Position numbers and translations under genes: made by a program. The notes below the pieces were generated by a model. That model was not told where the DNA came from and ran no database searches. It was given only the letters and a program-made list of their open reading frames with translations. Positions 1-7,969 of a stretch of 64,000 nucleotides of DNA are shown piece after piece. The stretch's first letter is position 1. Each line of letters starts with the position of its first letter. The stretch is from Maricaulis sp036231565 (lineage in GTDB: Bacteria; Pseudomonadota; Alphaproteobacteria; Caulobacterales; Maricaulaceae). Location of the stretch: the NCBI GenBank assembly GCA_036231565.1, contig JAZAHA010000046.1, positions 51,888 to 115,887 on the forward strand, in the 5' to 3' direction.

Positions 1-334
1 CGGGCACGGGCACACGCAGGCCCTCGGCTTCCCACTGGCGCGCGACCGGGGCGAGGGCGGCGGCTTCGGCCTCGGAGCCGGGAATGATCGTGTCCAGGCC
101 CTGCAGGGCGCACAATTCGCGAACCGCGTGGAGATAGGCTTCGCGATTGCCGGCCGAGGGCAGGACACAGCGCCCGGCGCCGGGCTCGTAGAGCCCGCCG
201 GCGAGCGGGTTGATGTCGGCGGCGACGAGTTTGAGATCCGCATCGGCCTGGCGCAGCGAGCGCAGCGTGCCCAGGCCCGGCGGTGCGCCGACCCCGGTGA
301 CCAGCACGCCGGTGGAGAGTTCGGACAGCCTCAT
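1..334 (-). CDS. ATP-grasp family protein, N-terminal part (runs off window)
   Basis: Reverse-strand reading frame whose ATG (332-334) overlaps the TGA of the sulfotransferase gene, so the two are translationally coupled. The 111 residues visible start MRLSELSTGVLVTGVG, followed by APPGLGTLRSLR, a nucleotide-fold first strand and glycine loop. A segment (LVAADINPLAGGLYE) then matches the pre-ATP-grasp domain of carbamoyl-phosphate-synthase-like and PylC-like ATP-grasp enzymes; GLDTIIPGSEAE is also typical of that domain. The catalytic ATP-grasp domain lies outside the window, so the substrate cannot be told. Because the gene sits in a flagellin-glycosylation cluster it may make or attach a sugar substituent, but that is inference. 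Confidence 0.7.
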   Translation of the reverse strand, partial: MRLSELSTGVLVTGVGAPPGLGTLRSLRQADADLKLVAADINPLAGGLYEPGAGRCVLPSAGNREAYLHAVRELCALQGLDTIIPGSEAEAAALAPVARQWEAEGLRVPVP

Positions 335-1347
335 GCGCGCCGCCAGTCCGGGATATCCCGGCCGATCAGGTCTTCCAGGGCGGCGATTTCCGGCGCGAAA
401 CGGTCTTCCAGCATTGCGCGGATCGCCGGATCCATGGGCGGCACGGTGACCTTGTCCTGCTGGATGGGCGGGTAGACGCCATCGGCCGAGGTCGCGCCCG
501 AAATGCCGCTCACCGGCGCGACGAGTTCTGCGTGGAGCGTTTCGAAGGGCGTGTCCGCGCGATCGTCGCACAGCCCCTTTAGGATCGGGATTTTCGAGGC
601 TGGGATGCCGCCGGTATTGTAACGCTTCTCCATCGCCACCGGCACGGGATCGAGTTCCAGAAAGCGGAAGATGCGCGCCATGACGGCCTCGCCATCGCGG
701 TCGAGCTCGTCCTGCAGCAGGATCAGCGTATCGAACCGGTCGGCATAGTGGCGCAGGCGGCCGGCATAGCGGCCGGTCCCGGTATAGAGCCACTGGAAGC
801 CCCAATTGCCGGCCACGCGCTGCGGCTCCACCTCGAGCGTCTTCGCGAAGGACAGGAATTCCGCATCGCGCCGGACATTCTGGAGATAGTGGGACCAGGC
901 CCGGTCGACCGGGTTGCGCAGGATGGCGATGATCTTCGTGGCAGGGCCGCAATAGCTCATCACCCGCGGTGCCGCGATGGGCGCGTAGGCGTAGTAGTCC
1001 GGCGAGACGTCGCCGATGCGCGCCGCGCCGTCATAGTCCGCGAACAGGGCCTGGTAGGCCTCGACCGTCGGCGCGGTGTCGAAATGATAGAAGGCGGGCC
1101 AGTAGACCGAACCGTCGCCGACACCGGAAAAGAAGCGGCCTTCCTTGCGCACCTTGGACAGGAAGATGTCCGGGTGCTGGCTGAGATAATGGTAGAGCGA
1201 GGTCGTGCCGGATTTCGGCGCGCCGATCACCAGGAAGTTCGGCCACACCTCGCGGGGCTTGTCGGTCTGATTGTCGCTCGGATCGGTCACGCGGGGCTCT
1301 TTGATGGACTGGGTCAGGACGGTCGAATCAGGAGTGGGACCGGGCAC
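331..1347 (-). CDS. Sulfotransferase domain protein
   Basis: This 338-residue protein belongs to the PAPS-dependent sulfotransferase superfamily. The 5'-phosphosulfate loop is visible as GAPKSGTTS at residues 42-50. The 3'-phosphate motif is RNPVDRAWSHYL near residue 140. The enzyme would move sulfate from PAPS to a hydroxyl or amino group of a small molecule or glycan. It lies between the pseG gene and an ATP-grasp gene, all on the reverse strand, so a glycan or nucleotide-sugar acceptor is plausible. The start is uncertain: the frame opens with GTG at 1347 without a clear Shine-Dalgarno, and a GTG at residue 20 (1290) is a second candidate. Family assignment is secure; the acceptor is unknown. 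Confidence 0.85.
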   Translation of the reverse strand: MPGPTPDSTVLTQSIKEPRVTDPSDNQTDKPREVWPNFLVIGAPKSGTTSLYHYLSQHPDIFLSKVRKEGRFFSGVGDGSVYWPAFYHFDTAPTVEAYQALFADYDGAARIGDVSPDYYAYAPIAAPRVMSYCGPATKIIAILRNPVDRAWSHYLQNVRRDAEFLSFAKTLEVEPQRVAGNWGFQWLYTGTGRYAGRLRHYADRFDTLILLQDELDRDGEAVMARIFRFLELDPVPVAMEKRYNTGGIPASKIPILKGLCDDRADTPFETLHAELVAPVSGISGATSADGVYPPIQQDKVTVPPMDPAIRAMLEDRFAPEIAALEDLIGRDIPDWRRA

Positions 1348-1373
1348 AGGAGCGCCCGGCCGGTCTTAAGAAA

Positions 1374-2345
1374 TTACTGCATCGCCGCGCCGGCCGGCAG
1401 GACGAGATCGATCAGCCGGCGCGCCACGCGTTCGGCACCCCGTCCGTCGACGAGCGCCTGGCCGGCGCGTGCCATGGCACCGCGGCGCTCCGGATCGGGG
1501 ATCAGGGCCTCCAGCGCCGCCGACAGGCGTTCGTCGAAAGTCTCGCCCGGCACGATGGTGAGGCCCAGGCCCAGCGGCTCGACCTGGGCGGCCCGGTCTG
1601 CCTGATTGCCGGCGATGGGTACGCAAATCACCGGCAGGCCGGTGGCGGCCGCTTCGTGCAGCGTGGTGCCGCCGGCGAGAATGCCGATATCGGCCTTCTC
1701 CAGCGCCGGCCGCAGGCGCGGCGGCATGCCGGGCCGGGCAGCAGGGCGGCGGATTTCCACCTGCAGGCCGTGCGTGATCGACAGGCGGTCGAGTACATGT
1801 TCGATCCTGCCGAGAAGCGGCGTGTCGGTACCGCCCAGGCTGACCAGGACGCGCTGCGCCTTCGGCGCAATCTCGCGAGCCGGCAGGCCGGCATAATCGG
1901 GATGCAGCAGCAGGACGTCGGGGCCGTCGAGCACGGGGATGGCCGGCCCGGAAACGCTTTCCACCAGGGCCTGGCGGATCAGGAGGTCGGGCGTCGCGCC
2001 GTCGGTGCGGCCGCCGACCAGAACGGTAAAAATACCGGAGGCGCGTACGGCAGCAACGAGGGCTGCATCGACCTGCTGCCAGTCGCCGACGAGCAGTGCG
2101 GTGCCCGCGCTGGCGAGATAGCCGGTCAGGCTGGCCCCGGTCTCATGGCCGTCCAGGCAGCGGATATCGGCGACAGCGTCGAGTCCGGCGGGCAGGTATT
2201 CCGGTGTGGCGGTAACGAAGAGCGGGCGCTGGCCCCGGGCACTGAAGGCTCCGGCCAGCGCGCTGCAACGCATGACATGGCCCAGGCCGATCTCCCCGCC
2301 GCCATCGGCGCGAATTGCGATGCGGCCGGGGAGAGGCGGGTTCAT
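1374..2345 (-). CDS. pseG: UDP-2,4-diacetamido-2,4,6-trideoxy-beta-L-altropyranose hydrolase (PseG)
   Basis: 323 residues. PseG removes UDP from the 2,4-diacetamido sugar in CMP-pseudaminic acid synthesis. The N-terminus carries the family signature RADGGGEIGLGHVMRC (about residues 10-25), including the catalytic-region histidine. A GT-B-like C-terminal half contains VLVSLGGTD and the nucleotide-binding AGGTTLHEAAATGLP. The ATG chosen (2343-2345) overlaps the TGA of the TPR-glycosyltransferase gene (ATGA), which places both in one operon; the frame continues upstream but only as an overlap with that gene. pseC and pseB lie 6-10 kb away in the same island, which supports the assignment. PseH, PseF and PseI are not in this window. 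Confidence 0.88.
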   Translation of the reverse strand: MNPPLPGRIAIRADGGGEIGLGHVMRCSALAGAFSARGQRPLFVTATPEYLPAGLDAVADIRCLDGHETGASLTGYLASAGTALLVGDWQQVDAALVAAVRASGIFTVLVGGRTDGATPDLLIRQALVESVSGPAIPVLDGPDVLLLHPDYAGLPAREIAPKAQRVLVSLGGTDTPLLGRIEHVLDRLSITHGLQVEIRRPAARPGMPPRLRPALEKADIGILAGGTTLHEAAATGLPVICVPIAGNQADRAAQVEPLGLGLTIVPGETFDERLSAALEALIPDPERRGAMARAGQALVDGRGAERVARRLIDLVLPAGAAMQ

Positions 2346-4138
2346 CAGCGGGCTCCTGCCTCTTCGGCAAGAGCCTGTTCGACCTTGCGCATCGTGTTCT
2401 CCCAGTCCTGGAAGCCGGTGCCGAAGAAGGAGCGGCTCTGGGGATACCAGTGCTGGTGACCGGTGCCGAGCAGGGTCCAGGCGCTGGAGCGGGCATGGAT
2501 GAACCACACTCTGCCACCGCAGGCCGCGGCGAGGTTCGAGGTGGCGTTCATGGGGGCGATCACCAGATCGCAGACGCTGGACAGGGCGGCCACCTTGTCG
2601 AGATCCATCTTCAGATCGATATCGCGCGGCTGGTGGATGGTGATGCCGAAACGCTTGCCGGCCAGTTCGAGCTCTTGTTCGACCTCGCCGTATTGCAGGT
2701 TCACGAACTGCACGCCCGGCACGCGCAGCACGCCTTCCCAGGCGTCGAAGGCCGAGAAGAAGCGCGAGCGGCGCGGATCCATTTTCAGCGACTTCCAGAG
2801 AATGCCGACCTTGAGGCCCTCACCGAAACTGTCGAGCTGCTTGCGGAAGGCGGCCTGGTCGGCCGGATCGGCCTTCAGGAAACCGGGTTCGGACGGGAAG
2901 TCCTCGATCCGGTTGCGGAAGGCACGCAGCGGCGTTGCCATCGGAGTCCAGAAATCGGCGCCGTCGCCGATCTTCGGCACGGCCCGCACTTCGCGGCCCT
3001 CGACCGTGGCCGACATGTGGTGGCCCACGACGGCTTGCGGGAAGGAGCGTTTGACGATCGGCATCAGGCGGTATTCGCAGGCGATGCGCAGCTCGCCGTC
3101 CGGGCCGATGGCCTCGATCAGATCCTTCACCGTGTTCATGAACAGGACTTCGTCGCCCAGACCCTGTTCGCCGACCAGGACGAGGGTCTTGCCGCGAATC
3201 TGTGCCGGGTCGACGCCATCCCACATGGGTGCGTCGATGGTGAAGAGTGTCGCCTGGGCGCGGTTCGGGTCGAGGCGGGCGGCATTGGCGGCCCAGCCTT
3301 CTTCAAGCCTGCCGCAGGCCAGGAGCACCATGGAGCGGGAGTGGCGCATCGAGGCCTCTTCCATCTCGTCGGCGGGGTCCTTCAACGCCATTTCATAGTG
3401 CGGCAGGGATTTTTCCGGCTCGCCCAGCAGCTCATAGACATTGGCCATATTGTTGTGGGAGCGGCCATAGCCCGGATTCAGGCGCAGCGCTTCTTCATAG
3501 AAGGTGATGGATTCGAGCGGCCGTCCGGCATCGTTGAGCACGGTGCCCATCGAGTTCCACAGCTCGTAATTCTCCTGGTGCGCATAGATCGCGGTGCGCA
3601 GGAGTTCGATGGCTTCCTCGAACTTGCCCTGGTCGCGCAGCACGCCGGCCAGGTTGATGATGGCGTTGGGATTGCCCGGCGCGAGCTGGCATTCCAGGCG
3701 GTAGAACTTCTCCGCCGCCGGCAGCATGTCCAGCTTCCAGGCGACGAGGCCGAGCTTCTGATAGATTTCCGCATCCTGGGGGTCGAGCTTCCAGGCGGCC
3801 TCGAAGAAGTCGAGCGAGCGCGACAGGCGGCCCAGCCGGTAGAGCATCAGTCCCATGACGTGATTGGTCAGGGCGATGTCGGGGGCCAGCGTGACGGCCT
3901 TGTAGGCAATGCGTGCGGCTTCGGAATGCTGGTTGTCGGCGGAGAGTTTCAGGGCCCGCTTGGCCTGGGCGACGACTTTCTGATAGTCGCGCCGGCGGTT
4001 CTCCGGGATGCGCAGGGCCGTCTTGTCGAGCTGCAGGGACGTGGCGTCCAGCGGGACGGCATCACGGGCCTCGTTCTTCTCGACTTCGGCGTCTGCGGCG
4101 AGTTCCGCATCCAGATCCAGCGCGGGTGCGTGGGTCAT
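2345..4138 (-). CDS. flmG: TPR-domain flagellin glycosyltransferase, FlmG-like
   Basis: 597 residues. The N-terminal half holds about six tetratricopeptide repeats (for example AWKLDPQDAEIYQKLGLVAW and a later SHNNMANVYELLGEPEKSL). The C-terminal half has the GEQGLGDEVLFMNTV loop and a terminal GGRVWFIHARSSAWTLLG segment found in TPR-linked GT-B glycosyltransferases. Caulobacter FlmG has the same architecture and transfers pseudaminic acid to flagellins, its TPR part binding the flagellins; I believe the locus next to flbT was earlier called flbA. Here too the gene is divergent from flbT. I chose ATG 4138, with AGGACAGG ten bases upstream, over an in-frame TTG at 4147. Function is inferred from architecture and neighbourhood. 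Confidence 0.75.
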   Translation of the reverse strand: MTHAPALDLDAELAADAEVEKNEARDAVPLDATSLQLDKTALRIPENRRRDYQKVVAQAKRALKLSADNQHSEAARIAYKAVTLAPDIALTNHVMGLMLYRLGRLSRSLDFFEAAWKLDPQDAEIYQKLGLVAWKLDMLPAAEKFYRLECQLAPGNPNAIINLAGVLRDQGKFEEAIELLRTAIYAHQENYELWNSMGTVLNDAGRPLESITFYEEALRLNPGYGRSHNNMANVYELLGEPEKSLPHYEMALKDPADEMEEASMRHSRSMVLLACGRLEEGWAANAARLDPNRAQATLFTIDAPMWDGVDPAQIRGKTLVLVGEQGLGDEVLFMNTVKDLIEAIGPDGELRIACEYRLMPIVKRSFPQAVVGHHMSATVEGREVRAVPKIGDGADFWTPMATPLRAFRNRIEDFPSEPGFLKADPADQAAFRKQLDSFGEGLKVGILWKSLKMDPRRSRFFSAFDAWEGVLRVPGVQFVNLQYGEVEQELELAGKRFGITIHQPRDIDLKMDLDKVAALSSVCDLVIAPMNATSNLAAACGGRVWFIHARSSAWTLLGTGHQHWYPQSRSFFGTGFQDWENTMRKVEQALAEEAGAR

Positions 4139-4310
4139 GATCAACAAACCTGTCCTTATTTTCCTCGCATGAGGGCCGGGATTCGCTTTAAGAAGTTGCT
4201 AACGATACCGGCGTGGCAGGCTTTGACGGCGGAAACGATTTCTTCACCCGGACTTGTCAACCTGCCGCCAGCTCGGCTGTGACCGCCGTCCTGCGCAACG
4301 GAGTTTGCTC

Positions 4311-4697
4311 ATGCCCCTGAAGATCTCGCTCAAACCCGGCGAGAAGTTTGTCCTCAACGGGGCCGTCATCGAAAACGGTGACAGGCGCGCCAATCTTGTG
4401 CTCAAGAACAAGGCTGCCGTCCTGCGCGAAAAGGACATTCTGCAGGAAAGCGACGTCACCACGCCGGTCCGCCGAATCTATTTTCCCATCATGATGATGT
4501 ACCTGTCCGACAGGAAGGATGACTCCCTTTACGACGAGTTCGTGCTGCGCATGAACGAGTTCATGGGTGTCGTGTCGGATCCGGGCGTGCTGTCGGTCTG
4601 CGTATCGGTCAGCCGCGATGTCATGGCGGGCGAGCATTACAAGGCCCTGATGGGCTGCCGCAAACTGATGACCTACGAAGCCGAGAGACTGGCCTGA
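4311..4697 (+). CDS. flbT: Flagellin translation repressor FlbT
   Basis: 128 residues. FlbT is the small alphaproteobacterial protein that acts on flagellin mRNA, represses its translation and couples flagellin synthesis to hook-basal body completion. The sequence opens MPLKISLKPGEKFVLNGAVI and continues NGDRRANLVLKNKAAVLREKDI and TTPVRRIYFPIMMMYL, which are the conserved FlbT blocks. A GGAG eight bases ahead of ATG 4311 supports that start over in-frame starts upstream. Its TGA overlaps the ATG of flaF (TGATG), so both are made together. The gene is divergent from the TPR-glycosyltransferase and lies just before the flagellin genes it should regulate. Confidence 0.95.
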   Translation: MPLKISLKPGEKFVLNGAVIENGDRRANLVLKNKAAVLREKDILQESDVTTPVRRIYFPIMMMYLSDRKDDSLYDEFVLRMNEFMGVVSDPGVLSVCVSVSRDVMAGEHYKALMGCRKLMTYEAERLA

Positions 4698-5080
4698 TGT
4701 CACTTCAAGCTTACCAGCAGGCAAGCCAGCGCAGCGAGGACCCGCGGGCGACCGAATACCGGTTGTTCGCCCAGGTCACGCGGGCGCTCATGGCGTCCAA
4801 GACACTTCCCAAGGAAGACGTGAAGGGCCGGGTCGAGGCACTCGACTGGAACCGCCGCGTCTGGAGCAATCTGGCGATCGACTGCGCCAGCCAGGACAAC
4901 AAGCTGCCGGAGAGCCTGCGCGCCGCGATCATCTCGCTCTCCATCTTCGTGTCCAAGCATGCCAGCGTGGCGCTGCGCAATCCCGATGCGGTCGACGACC
5001 TGGTCGACATCAACCGTACCGTGATGCAGGGGCTGATGCCCCAGGCCAATGCCGGCGCCGAGGGCCAGGCCGTCGGGTAG
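4697..5080 (+). CDS. flaF: Flagellar biosynthesis regulator FlaF
   Basis: 127 residues, coupled to flbT through a TGATG overlap. FlaF works with FlbT: in Caulobacter it promotes flagellin production and export while FlbT restrains translation. The conserved features are the opening MSLQAYQQASQRSEDPRATEY, then LEALDWNRRVWSNLAIDC-like helices (here VEALDWNRRVWSNLA) and a helical C-terminal half ending in a short flexible tail. The family is normally 110-130 residues, so the gene is full length. It is followed by a rho-independent terminator at 5114-5152, separating this operon from the first flagellin. Confidence 0.95.
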   Translation: MSLQAYQQASQRSEDPRATEYRLFAQVTRALMASKTLPKEDVKGRVEALDWNRRVWSNLAIDCASQDNKLPESLRAAIISLSIFVSKHASVALRNPDAVDDLVDINRTVMQGLMPQANAGAEGQAVG

Positions 5081-5083
5081 GAA

Positions 5084-5098
5084 TTGCCGCCCCGGCAA
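5084..5098. promoter_or_regulatory. TTGCCG inverted repeat, candidate FlbD (ftr) site of flagellin 1
   Basis: TTGCCG and CGGCAA flank a three-base centre just after the flaF stop, about 95 bases upstream of the flagellin 1 sigma-54 promoter. The same half-site recurs ahead of the other sigma-54 promoters in this window. Upstream position and symmetry fit an enhancer for an NtrC-type activator; FlbD is the known activator in Caulobacter. Binding is inferred. Confidence 0.5.
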
Positions 5099-5113
5099 AA
5101 AACGACAGGCAGG

Positions 5114-5152
5114 AAAGGGCGTCTCCGGTGAGGGGGCGCCCTTTTCCTTTTT
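5114..5152 (+). terminator. Rho-independent terminator of flbT-flaF
   Basis: A 13-base stem (5114-5126 with 5132-5144, including G-U pairs) closes a five-base loop and is followed by a T-rich tail (TTCCTTTTT). It lies 34 bases after flaF. Confidence 0.75.
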
Positions 5153-5191
5153 CAACTCACTGAAATGTCGAGGTGATTTGTCAGGCCTGCG

Positions 5192-5207
5192 CGGCACGCC
5201 GTTTGCG
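5192..5207 (+). promoter_or_regulatory. Sigma-54 promoter of flagellin 1
   Basis: CGGCACG-CCGT-TTGCG matches the -24/-12 consensus TGGCACG-N4-TTGCW except at the first and last bases. The invariant GG and GC are spaced correctly. It lies 75 bases ahead of the start codon. Confidence 0.8.
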
Positions 5208-5281
5208 AAGTCGTGCGCAGGACAAAACGTCCACGGCCGAAAAATTCGGTTTGGATACTTCCAGAATGGAGGACTGACAAA

Positions 5282-6109
5282 ATGGCACTTTCTGTCAACA
5301 CCAACGCTGGGGCGATGATCGCCCTGCAGAACCTGAACAAGACGAACTCGGATTTGGAAATGGTCCAGAACCGCATCAATACCGGCCTCGAGGTCTCGAG
5401 CGCGAAGGACAATGGCGGTATCTACGCCATCGCCCAGCGCATGCGCTCGCAGGTCGCCGGCTATGGTGCGGTGAGCAACTCGCTCGATCTGGCGATTTCC
5501 GTGACTGATGTGGGCCTGGCTGCCGGTGAGGCGATTTCGGACCTGCTCGTCGAAATGAAGGAAAAGGCTCTTGCTGCAGCCGATGCGTCGCTCGACGCGG
5601 CCTCGCGCACAGCCCTGAACGAAGATTTCAAGGCCCTGCGGGACCAGATCACGACCATCACCAGCAATGCCGAGTTCAACGGTACGAACCTGATCAACGG
5701 GTCCGTCACCTCGATCTCGGCTCTGGCCAATGCCGATGGCTCCAACACCATCACGGTCTCCGATGCGAACCTTACGCTCGGCGGCGGTATCGTGACGGTG
5801 GCGGCCACGGCTTCCTTCGCTACGGCGGGTGACGCGTCCACGATGGTGACCACCATCGAGACCTCGCTCGACAACCTGAATGCCTCGCTGGCGAAACTCG
5901 GTACGGCGTCGAAGTCGCTGGAGGTCCACAAGACCTTCACGTCCAAGCTGTCCGACTCGCTGGAAAAGGGCATTGGCAATCTGGTCGATGCGGACCTGGC
6001 GAAGGAAAGCGCCCGGCTCCAGTCGCTGCAGGTCAAGCAGCAGCTGGGTGTCCAGGCGCTCTCGATCGCCAATCAGGCCCCGCAGACCATTATGTCGTTC
6101 TTCGGCTAA
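5282..6109 (+). CDS. Flagellin 1
   Basis: 275-residue filament subunit. The conserved D0/D1 helices are at both ends: N-terminal NTNAGAMIALQNLNK and INTGLEVSSAKDNGGIYAIA, and C-terminal ESARLQSLQVKQQLGVQALS with the terminal FFG. The middle (about residues 135-200) is a short serine/threonine-rich variable domain, giving a compact flagellin like those of Caulobacter, and offers sites for O-linked glycosylation. GGAGG precedes ATG 5282 by seven bases; the in-frame region upstream lacks flagellin similarity. A sigma-54 promoter lies upstream and a strong terminator downstream, so it is a single-gene unit. It is closely similar in protein to flagellin 2 (6461-7285). Confidence 0.96.
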   Translation: MALSVNTNAGAMIALQNLNKTNSDLEMVQNRINTGLEVSSAKDNGGIYAIAQRMRSQVAGYGAVSNSLDLAISVTDVGLAAGEAISDLLVEMKEKALAAADASLDAASRTALNEDFKALRDQITTITSNAEFNGTNLINGSVTSISALANADGSNTITVSDANLTLGGGIVTVAATASFATAGDASTMVTTIETSLDNLNASLAKLGTASKSLEVHKTFTSKLSDSLEKGIGNLVDADLAKESARLQSLQVKQQLGVQALSIANQAPQTIMSFFG

Positions 6110-6117
6110 GTTCGTCC

Positions 6118-6154
6118 GTCGGGACCGCCTTATGGCGGTCCCGACATTTTTTTT
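6118..6154 (+). terminator. Rho-independent terminator of flagellin 1
   Basis: Perfect 12-base stem (6118-6129 with 6134-6145), TTAT loop, then A and eight T residues, nine bases after the flagellin stop. Confidence 0.95.
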
Positions 6155-6223
6155 CTGCAAATCCGGCGCTGGCGCCTCGGCATGCCCGAATTCCGGAATT
6201 AACTCATTTTTAAGCATAAATTC

Positions 6224-6312
6224 TTGCCGATCGGCAAAATTTGCCGGTCATTTTTGCCGGTTTGCCAGGCAGATTATTCCCGGTGAATGGTTACCGAGGC
6301 AGCCCTTGCCGG
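6224..6312. promoter_or_regulatory. Cluster of TTGCCGR elements upstream of flagellin 2
   Basis: The 351-base gap 6110-6460 has no gene. It holds the flagellin 1 terminator, this cluster, and the flagellin 2 promoter. The cluster contains a perfect palindrome TTGCCGATCGGCAA (6224-6237), then TTGCCGG at 6241 and 6254, TTGCCAGG at 6262, and TTGCCGGG at 6306. It ends about 60 bases before the sigma-54 promoter, the normal enhancer position. It most likely binds FlbD, by analogy with Caulobacter ftr sites. Confidence 0.55.
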
Positions 6313-6371
6313 GTGAAAAGCGCCAGCCGAATCAGGGGCGGCCGCATTAACCGGTTATGACAAGCGAAAAC

Positions 6372-6387
6372 TGGCCCCCGCCTTGCT
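6372..6387 (+). promoter_or_regulatory. Sigma-54 promoter of flagellin 2
   Basis: TGGCCCC-CGCC-TTGCT has the invariant GG and GC at the correct ten-base spacing and a perfect TTGCT -12 element. It is 74 bases ahead of the ATG at 6461. Confidence 0.85.
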
Positions 6388-6460
6388 CTCTCCGTTGATG
6401 GGTCAGAAGACCTGGCGAGCAAAACGTTCGTTACATCACTAGAATGGAGAGGGCCAAGAA

Positions 6461-7285
6461 ATGGCTACCATCAACACCAATGCCGGCGCCATGGTTGCGC
6501 TGCAGAACCTGAACCAGACCAACCGCGACCTGGAGCAAGTCCAGAGCCGCATCAACACCGGTCTGGCGATTTCCTCCGCCAAGGACAATGGCGGCATCTA
6601 CGCGATCGCCCAGAAAATGCGTTCGGACGTTGCCGGTTACGGCGCTGTCCGCAACTCGCTGGACCTCGCGCAGTCGACGACCGACGTGGCCCTCGCCGCC
6701 GGTGAAGCCATCTCCGACCTGCTGGTCGAGATGAAGGAAAAGGCCCTGGCCGCTTCCGACACCTCGCTGGACACGGCATCGCGCACCGCCCTGAACGAAG
6801 ACTTCAAGGCGCTCCGCGACCAGATCTCCACGATCACGTCGAACGCCGAATTCAACGGCACGAACCTGATCAACGGTACCGTGACCTCGATCTCGGCCCT
6901 GGCCAATGCTGACGGCTCCAACACGATCACCATCTCCGACGCGAACCTGACGCTCGGCGGCGGTACCGTGACGGTTGCTGCCACGGCGTCCTTCTCGTCC
7001 GCTGGCGATGCATCGACGATGGTCACCACCATCGAAACCTCGCTGGACAACCTGAACGCTTCGCTGGCCAAGCTCGGCACGGCTTCGAAGTCGCTGGAAG
7101 TTCACAAGGGTTTCGTCGGCAAGCTGTCTGACGCCCTGGAAAAGGGTATCGGCAACCTGGTCGACGCGGACCTGGCAAAGGAAAGCGCCCGCCTTCAGTC
7201 GCTGCAGGTCAAGCAGCAGCTGGGTGTGCAGGCACTCTCGATCGCCAATTCGGCGCCCAGCACGATCCTGGGCTACTTCCGTTAA
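6461..7285 (+). CDS. Flagellin 2
   Basis: 274 residues, with the same layout as flagellin 1: N-terminal NTNAGAMVALQNLNQ and INTGLAISSAKDNGG, then a short Ser/Thr-rich middle, and C-terminal SARLQSLQVKQQLGV. GGAGAGG stands ahead of ATG 6461. The protein is nearly the same as flagellin 1 through the central region, yet codons differ at many synonymous positions. This one uses more uniformly C-ending codons, as expected of the most highly expressed copy. It has its own sigma-54 promoter and TTGCCGG cluster. The flaG-like gene follows after 101 bases with only a hairpin between. Confidence 0.96.
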   Translation: MATINTNAGAMVALQNLNQTNRDLEQVQSRINTGLAISSAKDNGGIYAIAQKMRSDVAGYGAVRNSLDLAQSTTDVALAAGEAISDLLVEMKEKALAASDTSLDTASRTALNEDFKALRDQISTITSNAEFNGTNLINGTVTSISALANADGSNTITISDANLTLGGGTVTVAATASFSSAGDASTMVTTIETSLDNLNASLAKLGTASKSLEVHKGFVGKLSDALEKGIGNLVDADLAKESARLQSLQVKQQLGVQALSIANSAPSTILGYFR

Positions 7286-7297
7286 TCGCGGGATATG

Positions 7298-7324
7298 GGA
7301 TGGCGGAGCCTCGCTCCGCCATCC
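7298..7324 (+). terminator. Stem-loop after flagellin 2 (no T-run)
   Basis: Perfect 12-base stem (7298-7309 with 7313-7324) and CTC loop, 12 bases after the stop. No T-tract follows, so it may protect the mRNA 3' end or only attenuate, letting some transcription reach the flaG-like gene. Confidence 0.5.
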
Positions 7325-7386
7325 ACGTCCGCGGTTGACGTGAGGGATTAGGAGGCGTCGGCGCCTCCGCGTCGACGGTTAGGACA

Positions 7387-7752
7387 ATGGCAGAAACGGG
7401 GTTCAATCCAAGAACTGTTCCGGTGTCCGGCTACACCGAAAACAGGGATCTCAGCGTCGACCGTCCGCGCGAAGGCGTGCGGCGGGTCGAACCGCTTGAG
7501 CAAGCCGACAAGTCTGCCCGGGCCGGCATCGGCCAGGAGCAGCGCGCCGAGGAGATCGCGCGCATGGTGGAATCGGCGCTGAGCAATTCGCGCCTGAAAA
7601 TTCTCCAGGACGAGACAGATGGCGGCTATATCTATCTGATGGTCGACCAGGACACCGGTGAAACCGTCCGCCGCTGGCCACCGGAAAAGCACAATGATCT
7701 TGTCGAATACCTCCGCACCCGCCAGGCCGGTCTGATCGACCGTCTCGCCTGA
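7387..7752 (+). CDS. flaG: FlaG family flagellar protein
   Basis: 121 residues. The C-terminal half (about 55-115) matches the FlaG family: ALSNSRLKILQDETDGGYIYLMV, then VDQDTGETVRRWPPEK and a closing helix. The N-terminal 50 residues are polar and probably disordered. FlaG proteins affect filament length or assembly in other bacteria; the mechanism is not settled. AGGAC lies just before ATG 7387. It sits between flagellins 2 and 3 with no recognisable promoter of its own, suggesting read-through from flagellin 2. Note that Caulobacter literature has also used flaG for an unrelated locus. Confidence 0.8.
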   Translation: MAETGFNPRTVPVSGYTENRDLSVDRPREGVRRVEPLEQADKSARAGIGQEQRAEEIARMVESALSNSRLKILQDETDGGYIYLMVDQDTGETVRRWPPEKHNDLVEYLRTRQAGLIDRLA

Positions 7753-7773
7753 GCCTGACCGGCAGGTCGGCGA

Positions 7774-7814
7774 CCCGGCAAAAACTGACCGGTCGGGCCG
7801 ACCTTGCTGGGCAA
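7774..7814. promoter_or_regulatory. TTGCNGG/CCGGCAA elements upstream of flagellin 3
   Basis: CCCGGCAA at 7774-7781 and TTGCTGGGCAA at 7804-7814 lie 80-125 bases ahead of the flagellin 3 sigma-54 promoter. They repeat the half-sites seen before flagellins 1 and 2. Candidate FlbD enhancer, inferred. Confidence 0.45.
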
Positions 7815-7896
7815 ATTCCGCAAACCGGAAAACCGCCGTCTGACGGGAAATCCCATAACACGCTGATTTTTAACGTCTGGCCGACTTAACCATAAC

Positions 7897-7912
7897 CGGC
7901 ACGGCATTTGCG
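7897..7912 (+). promoter_or_regulatory. Sigma-54 promoter of flagellin 3
   Basis: CGGCACG-GCAT-TTGCG matches TGGCACG-N4-TTGCW at all but the first and last bases, 58 bases before the ATG at 7970. TTAACCAT, a CtrA half-site, lies immediately upstream at about 7887-7894. Confidence 0.8.
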
Positions 7913-7969
7913 CTTGTGTGTTCGAACCGCCGCTGAAGGTGGCGAACTGGATACGCGGGAGAATGTCGC

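Noticed and set aside
2315..4282. 655-codon forward frame across pseG and flmG
   Set aside because: Shadow of two coupled reverse-strand genes with conserved motifs.
7298..7324. Strong intrinsic terminator after flagellin 2
   Set aside because: The stem is perfect but no T-run follows, so I list it only as a stem-loop with modest confidence.
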